Below are positions 56,441-64,000 of a stretch of DNA of 64,000 nt, one piece after another (positions within the stretch are counted from its first letter, which is position 1; every line of letters starts with the position of its first letter). The translations under genes and the position numbers were made by a program. The notes under the pieces are model-generated. The model was not told the origin of the DNA. It did no database searches and worked only from the letters and a program-made list of their open reading frames with translations. Origin of the DNA: Artocarpus heterophyllus (taxonomy: Eukaryota > Streptophyta > Magnoliopsida > Rosales > Moraceae). The DNA lies in the NCBI GenBank assembly GCA_025403435.1, contig CM046344.1:17763699-17827698 (forward strand), given 5' to 3'.

Positions 56441-58703
56441 CATGTAGTGGAAGCGTAGGATATACTTGCAGTCCGTTGATTCATGAAGAAAAATAGAAAA
56501 CAAGGGCATAGGAAATTTGTTGATGTAATGACCAAGAAAAATCCTAGAATTAAGTATGGTGATTTACATATTTAAGTCAAGGATTTTCTTAAAAAAAATA
56601 CCATGTTTAATTTTTGTGATTGAAAGATTTATGGAATTAATGTATACATTTCAAATTTCTATAGTAAATATTAAAGTTTGATTTATTATTTTTTTTCTTG
56701 ATCGAATAATTCAATTAATAATTTTCACTAGGATTTAATGTGGAAGAAAATCTCAAACCGTAAACAACTTGAGAATTATATTTATAAGAATTTTCAAGTG
56801 TAGTGTAGGCTACCAGTACATCGAGAAACACTCTAATACATAGCCAATCCTTAAATGTCTGTTAGTTAAAAATCAGAGTTAGACGAGTAGCATTTTTAAT
56901 TAAAAAAATGCTTGGATTTAGGAATTGACATTGTCAAAGACTCTACCATATCTGGAAAAAGTGCAAAAAAAGTCAAGTCTAGGTTCAATTCAGTCTAGAA
57001 ATAGTTTTGAGATCGATAACCACCAAAGTTTATAACGCAATTAAGTTTTGACACCTATATTGATTAACTCGGAGATTAGTTTCGAACTGAGCCTTAAGTA
57101 GAATAAGAGGCTAAAACAATGTAAACTTTGACTGTATGGAAACACAAGGACACCTAAGTTATGGTATTATCCTTAAAATGTGGATCTTGTCATGTAAAAA
57201 TAAACCATGCCTAAACTCTTGAATAATGAAAGGTTAAGTGAGATATGACAAAAAAAAAAAAAAATCTCTAATTGCTTAAGTGGTGGCGCCATTCATTAGA
57301 AAGGTTTAGAACATTTTTTTTGTTCACTCTTAAGTCTATTATAAGCTTAAGTAAATCCATGTTAAGATCATTAACCTAGGTATATATATGAGACAAAATT
57401 CATTTAGTGATCTATTTGCCTAACTTGCCCCATTTTCTTTCCCTCTTCTTTGCAAAACTGCAGCCATTCTCGCATTTCCTCTCAAACTTTTCCAATTCCC
57501 ATGCTCACCAAAAAAACCACTCACATTAAGAGGAGAAGAAGGAAGCTTAGGAAGAGCACACTAGGGTTTATACTTCAAGGATATATGATATAATCTTTCT
57601 TCTCCTTTATTTTAAGCTTCGTTTAGTTTATGATTATTGATGATTATGGCATGTAATTAAGTTTTCATTTATATATTTAATGTGGTATTGTAAGTTTAAT
57701 TTATGATTGTTTAAGTTTATGCAATATATGTACAATTTAGGTTTAGCTTATAGTTTAAGCTTAAACAAATTTTCTGCACATTTTGGCTTCAAAAACGGAC
57801 CTTTTGCAGGCTGATTTCAGAATTTCATGGATATAAAACTTGTAGATTTTGATGTTTTGCACAAACTTTCGTGGCCAAAAATTTTCATGGTTCTGACTCT
57901 AAGACGGAGTTTTGGACGATTTTGGGAAATCATTTAAAAAAATGCACAATAGTGGACAGCCATTGTTTTTATCAAATATAGGCCGTTTTGAGGCCGACTC
58001 ACATTTTTTGCAAAACATAAAAGTTTAGATCTCAATAAGAAGAAGAACTTTCATGAAGAAAAATTTCTAAAATTCTTCTTTTAAGAAGCTATTACAGACA
58101 GCCAAAGAAAACTATGTAGTTTTATTTTTGATAAAAACGATCATTGAAAAGTCCAAAAAAAATTTCACAAAACACGGAAGTTTTAGATTTTGACTAGACA
58201 AAGAACTTTCATGAAGAAATTTTTTAAGAATCTACCTCTAAACTGGACTTTAAAATGGATTTGTAAAAACAGTCGAAGCTTTCTTGTATAAAACTGTTAA
58301 ATGGTAAAGTTTGCTAAAATCGCTGGAAACGGATATGTTAAAGGAAAAAAAAAAAAACCAAATTTTGAAAAAAAAAACACAGAAGTTCCAGATCTCATCA
58401 AAGAAAATTTTAAAGAAAATTGTCTCTAATCTATCATTATACAGTGACCTTTAAAATTAACAAAAAAGTGCCTTTCAGTGCTAGTTTCAAACCAAAATGC
58501 ATGTTTAATGGCATAATCGTTAATTGCAACCCACAAAGGAATTGTATCACTTGAAGAGGTACACGAGTCTATAGTTTACAGCTTTATCAATTCAGACTCC
58601 ACTTTAAAACACAATTTTTAGACACAAAACTTTACACTTAAGAGATGAGTTTCTAATGGATTTTTAAAACAAAATCAGCAAACGTTAATCTTGTAATGTC
58701 ACA
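56441..58703 (+). repeat. Possible LTR with degenerate internal repeats
   Basis: TGTAATGACCAAG at 56525 resembles the start of gypsy LTRs in plants, a TATA run (GGTATATATATGAG) lies near 57380 with a pyrimidine-rich leader after it, and AATGTCACA at 58695-58703 could be the end. No second copy or target duplication is in the window. The part 57780-58480 holds about four diverged units of roughly 165 bases. There is no gene. Confidence 0.35.
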
Positions 58704-60258
58704 ATGCCAAATATGAGTTGACAAATTGACTAATAGGTTTAATAATTAATTAATTAATTATGCTTTCTATGAATTAAGTCTTAATTAAAATTCCAATTAC
58801 CCTTGTTGGGCTCATAATTGTATAAGGACCCATTAAATCTAGAGGCGCTCTATGACAATCTAAGCATCAGGTGTCGGAACTAAAATCCAAGAGATGGCCT
58901 TTTTGGACTAGTATAGGTGTTGGGAGAGACTAATGATCTAGGCAAAGTCAACTTCACGATTTGGGCGAGAGGGAGAGTCACCATTGCAATCTGAAGTAAA
59001 AAAGAAGAGTCGCCATCAGATTGGGGGATAGGGGCCGCTAGAGGAGAAGGAGAGAGAGTGTGGGGGGATGCTATAGGAGAGGAAGATTTGTTGGAGTTGA
59101 GCGCAAGATTTGTCTCGTCGGAGTCATGGCCATACCACGTTGTGGACAGCATGTGGTTGATCTTTGACACACCTTCTTCATGGAAGATATATAGGTCTTG
59201 TTGACTTTCTTGCTGGTGAAGTAGAGGACAAGGAGGCCATTGAGCTCAGAGTTGACTAAAAGGGTTTTTTTTCTCTTTCTCTGTCTCACCGATGGAGAAG
59301 ACGACAACATCGACTTTAGGTTGTGATATATGCTTCTCTCTCCTTTTAATGCTTGAATCTTTTTTGCTTTGCAAAATAAAGCTCCTTTTGGGTTTTTAGG
59401 AACATTTAAGAATTTGTTGCTTGATATTGCTTGATCTTGTTATTAATTTGTTTAAGAATTTGTTAATTTGTTGCTTGATATTGTCCTGGAGGAGGATGAT
59501 AAGCCGAAGCAAATGTGGGAAGAATTTTTTTTGTAGGTCCAAAGGCCACATGGTGACTTTTGATTGGTTATTGTGGGCCTCATAATTTTTTTTTTTTGGA
59601 TTTGCTTCCTTTTCTTAATTTGCATTTACCAAAATGGTCCTAACTCTCTACATGTATAGCTCAAATGATAAGCTTTTAACGCCGGTCAATTAGTTTAGTC
59701 ATTTTGTAACTAAAATAAAAGGTTTGATCTGGTTAAATAATAAAAAAAAAAGATTAAAGGACCACATCGTACCTTTTTAAAATAATTGAGGGACCTCCCA
59801 AGCAATTTACCTAATATTTTGTGAGATAGGCTTCCAATGAGCAGAGTTGGAGGTGGTTAGCCATCATTGTTAAGGAAAAAAAAAAACTATTGTAGTATAT
59901 GAAAAAATCCTATGAGAAGATTCTTAAGTGCTAGCCTTTGACGATTGGAGTTAAAAAGGGTCGTAGAATGTGAAAAATATTCTACCAAAATATTTTCGAT
60001 GTCGGCTTTTAGCAGTTGGAGGCGAAGATGGCCAACCATCTTTGTTGAGAAAAAAATATCGTGGTAGCATATATGAAAAAAATTAGTAACATAGAAGCTT
60101 CAAAAATTTGCTGTGGAAGCATTTAAAAAAAAAGGAAAAAGTTATAGTAGAGAACGTATTTATTCTCCACCAGTAGAGAATGGTTGTTTGAACTGTTAAA
60201 ATATTGATTCAACAGATAAAATAAAGTGATTAATTCTAAAAGCTTAAAGATATTTATA
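58704..60258. other. Intergenic DNA
   Basis: No supported gene. Minus frames at 58880-59310 start plausibly (MLSSSPSVRQRKRK, with LVNSELNGLLVLYF) but show no family I know; they may be a captured or broken exon. Around 59820-60090 two imperfect copies of a segment with GTTGGAGGxGxxxxTGGxxAxCCATC...GTTxAGxAAAAAA occur. Confidence 0.35.
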
Positions 60259-60266
60259 GTTGTATA
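60259..60266. repeat. 8-bp target duplication, left copy (GTTGTATA)
   Basis: GTTGTATA is repeated exactly at 61140-61147. Confidence 0.75.
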
Positions 60267-61139
60267 TAGAGAAGTCAAAGGAGCCAGTCCGACCCAATTC
60301 GTTTAATTTAGGCCCAAGCATACTTTGTGTCATATCTAGGCCATCCCGTTTATTTATTGTATTGTGCTAAGCCCAACCCATTTAATTTTTGTGACATCAA
60401 GCCCAGCCCATGGCTCATTTACTAATGGGTCATGCCTATAACGTACTTGGGCCGTACTCATGCTTGTATTGGTATTTGTTCCTTGTGTTGTGTTTTTAGT
60501 TCTTAATGTCTCTTTGTCACACCTAATGAAAAATTTACAAAAAATAAATAAATAAACAAACAAACAACTAAACAACACAAAAAAAAATGAAAACACTAAA
60601 TCTTACCAAAAGAAACTATCTTATGAATAAAAATTGCCTCATTAAAAACTTTACCAAGCAAAACCTATTGGAATAAAATTTTGGTAAAGAAAAACGAGTG
60701 CAATATAAAATACATAATTAAATAAAAGAGTAAACACAATTTGTAGGGCTTCTACTTTATTCTTCACTCATGCCTGTGTTTCTAAATTCATTGATTAAAT
60801 TAGAAATACAAGCATGAGTGAAGAAATTTAAAAATTTAGAACTTTATAAAAAAAAATATTTATAAAAAATATAAAATATGTTTACTAATTTTAGTTTTAA
60901 ATTGCATGTTCTAATCGTGCTTATAACTAGGCTCCTATCGTGCTTTTAACGTGCTCGTGCTCGTGCTCATGTTGGGCCCTTAACATGCTTCATGCCCAAA
61001 AGTTGCATCAAGCCTAGCTCATTTAATAAGCAGGATGGGCTACGTCAATTTAATAACTGTATCGCATTATGCTGTGCTTTCTTTTTAACGTGTCGTACTG
61101 ATGCCAACCCACTAAGCCTGACTCGTTTTGACATCTTTA
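60267..61139. mobile_element. Non-autonomous hAT-type element (873 bp)
   Basis: Ends TAGAGAAGTCAAAGGAGCC and, inverted, ...GTTTTGACATCTTTA give the TAxxGATGTCAAA type of hAT terminus. The 8-bp duplication GTTGTATA is the size hAT transposases make. Subterminal GGCCC/GGGCC, CCCA and GTGCTCGTGCTC motifs are frequent. No transposase is present; the minus frame at 60354-60596 has no domain. Confidence 0.75.
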
Positions 61140-61147
61140 GTTGTATA

Positions 61148-64000
61148 TTATTTATTCCCTAATTGTTTCCTCCATCACCAGATCTATTACTCTCTCTCTC
61201 TTCCTTCGTCTTAATCTATTTTTCTACCTTCAAAATAGCCGACCAAATTTATCTCTCTCTCTTCCTTCATCTTCCTCTGTCTACCTTCTACCACCTTCAT
61301 AGAGGAGTTTGTCACCAGATCTCATCCGGCCTTGACCAACAATCTCCTCCAAGTATAGTGCCGTGGTGGAGGAGAAAATCATTAGATCATTCTTTAAGAT
61401 CTAATACTAATCGTTAGATCACTCTTCACCGGTGGAGGAGAAAATCACTCTCTATGGTAGACTTATGTAAAAAAAAGAAAAAGAAAAAAAGTGCCGTGGC
61501 AATAAAAATTTGAGGCATCCTTTTTGGTACATTCTTGAAAATATCGCCAATCAACCATGGATTAGATTGGTTGTCATTTCTGAAGAGAAATTACCTTTAA
61601 GACTGCAACCACTTTTAATACTCCAGATCAAGCTTAATTCTAGATCAACGGCTGATTTAGAGCTCTATCGTGTCATTTAAAACATTATTGGGCGTCCTAC
61701 CGTAGCCTGACCTAGACGTTTATCATATAAATGAAACAGAATATTATTCTTCAAGAATCAATTAACATATAGTTCTTCAGGAAAAGGCACCAATTAGTTC
61801 ATTGTATAAGTGGTCCTTTTCCAAGTATTTAGCCGTGGTAGTGTGATTATTGGCCGGGGCGCATTATCAAGTGGAGTAGTCCCAATTCCCAAAGATAAGT
61901 TAGTGGAAATCAGGATCCGACTTTGACTTCCACCAAAGAAGAAAACAACCGCACCACTTTAACAAACTTGTGTCCCAGCAAATAAAAAATCAAACGCATG
62001 ATTGGAACGAAAGAACTGATTATTTGACTTGAAAATAGTAGTAACCATAGCTACTGTCCTAGTTTTGTTTCGTTCTCTAAGTCAACAAAGCTCACTTGGT
62101 TTCTTTCTTTTTTAGAGCCTTTTTTTTTCCTTCAAGAATTCTACGAGCCACTTAACAGGGTGTTGAAATAACGTAAAGCATTTATATATTATTATAAAAA
62201 TAAAATATTATTATAGTATAAAATTTTTATAAATATAGTATTTTAAATTAAAGTATTTTAATTATAGTTTTAATCATACTTTTTAAACATCTATTTTACT
62301 GGAATGATACGATTTAAATTATCAAATCATGTTAATTTTTTTTTTCATACTTCAAAATTAAATTCTTCTTTTCTTTTGTCAAAAATTTAGATGTGTTCAT
62401 GATTCTCTCATTCGAGCAGTATTATTTGACGTGAATGAAGACAGACCGCCGCAGGCCAATCACAAGGGGTTGGGATTGGGGTCCAACATTTGTTTTGTTA
62501 TCAAGGTAACAAAAAGCATCACTTGCAGGCTTACTTTTCTGAGGCCTTTTCTTCTTCTTTCTATCAAAAAGGTGAACAGATTCTTGAACCTTTTTGCTTC
62601 TCGGTGCTATTCATGCGGCGTCAATATGGAGTCCGGGCTTGACGCAAAAACTAACATGGGACCCATCCTACATATAATCATCTCCCAATTATTTTTCTTC
62701 TTTGTTTTGATGTACACTGTTTATTATGTTTGGTGGAATAATTATTGGCGTTTTGATCAATGGTTGGTCCACCGGCTTGCACTGGTTCTAATTTTTGATA
62801 ATTGCCGCCATGTACCGATTCAGCTCATTTAGACTTAAGACTCAAGGAAGAGATTGTTTAAAAATTAAGTTGGAACTTAAATGCTGTAAAATATGAAAGT
62901 TTTATATTATAGTAAATTTTTGCTTTTTATTTAAGTATGTAAGAACTTTACACTATACCAGTTGAAACTTATGAGTTTTAACTGGATTGTCAAACAAAAG
63001 TAAAATGATACGCCTCAACTTATGAGCCACAAAAAAAAAAAAGGAAAACAAAAAAGAAATTTATTAGCTAATTGAGTGAGAAACTATTATAACATGTAGA
63101 GGCAATTCATACGGTCGAAAACGCAATTTTGTTCCATCGAAGAATAATAGTATTTTAGCTGTCCGATTAGAATTTTAATAGTTTGATTTATCACTGTCCA
63201 TGTTAAAAATTCACAGAGTGCAATATATAATTGTTTTTAGTCACTCATTAAACTGTTGAAAAGTTAATCTAAAAGCTAAGACACCCATACTTACCTACGG
63301 AGTAAATTGTCTTCTTCACTATAAAAAAAGGGATAAATTCTTTTTGCAACCAATCAATAATAATAATTAACCAATAGTTTTGAAAGTCATATGATAATAA
63401 GGAACCAAATAGTGTATGTTTCGTTAAAAAAATATTCTTTTCTTCTGCAATTTATTTATGTAGACTTTTTTACTAGCAGCCTCCCTTTTCAGGAGATTCT
63501 AAGCGTGACTTACTCACTCTCCTTCCTAATAATAATCCTGAGCACTAATTTTACATGATTTTCATTCAAACTTACTCGTTATCAACTTTTTTTCCCCCAT
63601 TATATTGTCATTTTATTTTTCAATATTGACGATGAGCTGTTGAACAACATATGGCCGTTTCGTGTCGTCTTTAAAAACTATGTAAATTTTCTTTGTTCAT
63701 AATGACATAAAATAGACCGAGGTAACAAGCTAGTCCACAAAAGGAGCCTAGATGTCCTCAAGAAGTCCGTACATAATTCATAGCCAAAAAAAAAAAAAAA
63801 GCCAAAGTGAAATTTTCCTCTCTCTTTTTTTTTTTTCTTTTTTTTTTTTTTGTTTATTTTCCTGGGTATAGAACAGTGCTCAAACCTTGGTTTGCAATAC
63901 CAAACAGTCAAAAAATCCCTGAAATTATTATTATTACTTGATCGTCTGATTTTTTATTTTTTATCTTTTTGTTCCTTTGCGTGGAAGCTCCTCATAGCTT
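61148..64000. other. AT-rich intergenic DNA to the window end
   Basis: No supported gene. 61163-61420 is pyrimidine-rich with a short open frame. GGTGGAGGAGAAAATCA is repeated at 61364 and 61430. Decayed MITE-like stretches lie near 62155-62290 and 62880-62995 (AAAGTTTTATATTATAGTA, AGAACTTTACACTAT). Poly-A and poly-T tracts lie near 63785-63850. The frame at 62431-62832 has a hydrophobic middle but no family features. Confidence 0.45.

Overview
The window is nuclear DNA of a dicot plant, on AT-rich, transposon-dense chromosome. The evidence is three host genes with plant families and plant splice sites (an IMK2-type LRR receptor-like kinase, a PRA1 family protein and a MIF/D-dopachrome tautomerase homologue, all on the minus strand), plus Ty1/copia, Ty3/gypsy, Mutator-like, PIF/Harbinger, Tourist and hAT elements. 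Species cannot be named from the sequence. No bacterial, organellar or RNA genes are supported.

Layout. 1-8114: a large LTR element with no gag-pol (LARD-like, TGTGACACCC...GCGTTACA LTRs of 2.4 kb, the 5' LTR cut by the window edge). It carries two intact non-retroviral ORFs: a basic, cysteine-rich zinc-finger protein (2942-3463) and an intronless LOG (cytokinin riboside monophosphate phosphoribohydrolase-like) gene (4111-4761). It seems to sit inside the 5' leader of a Ty1/copia element whose gag, pol and 3' LTR follow (8115-13604). 13935-16756: IMK2-type receptor kinase, with two exact MSA-type (AACGG) promoter motifs upstream. 20492-21178: PRA1.

21698-34562: two neighbouring copies of a 1.15 kb long-TIR Mutator-like element. 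The first has a 9-bp target duplication and was itself hit by a Tourist MITE and by a 10.2 kb copia element (22618-32776) with a perfect 5-bp TSD. That copia is heavily decayed and carries a 561-bp tandem duplication. 35318-38435: MIF/MDL gene in three exons, with one GC-AG intron. 38.9-47.9 kb: inverted arms enclosing a PIF/Harbinger transposase remnant, interrupted by a copia element (39852-44742) whose two LTRs look identical although its polyprotein has three nonsense codons and a frameshift.

48.18-50.69 kb: a long-TIR element with nested Tourist and PIF-type elements and two unrecognised exon-like fragments. 51.36-51.59 kb: a degenerate minisatellite. 52611-54489: a solo copia LTR. 54.5-56.4 kb: Ty3/gypsy gag-protease ruins, followed by LTR-like DNA with degenerate internal repeats. 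60267-61139: a hAT-type element with an 8-bp TSD. The rest, to 64000, is AT-rich DNA without genes.

The most unusual system here is the first element: a retroelement body carrying a LOG enzyme gene and a basic zinc-finger protein in place of gag-pol, with LTRs that hold a tandem array of W-box cores and a 3' region with two related stem-loops. The functional link between these parts is inference.
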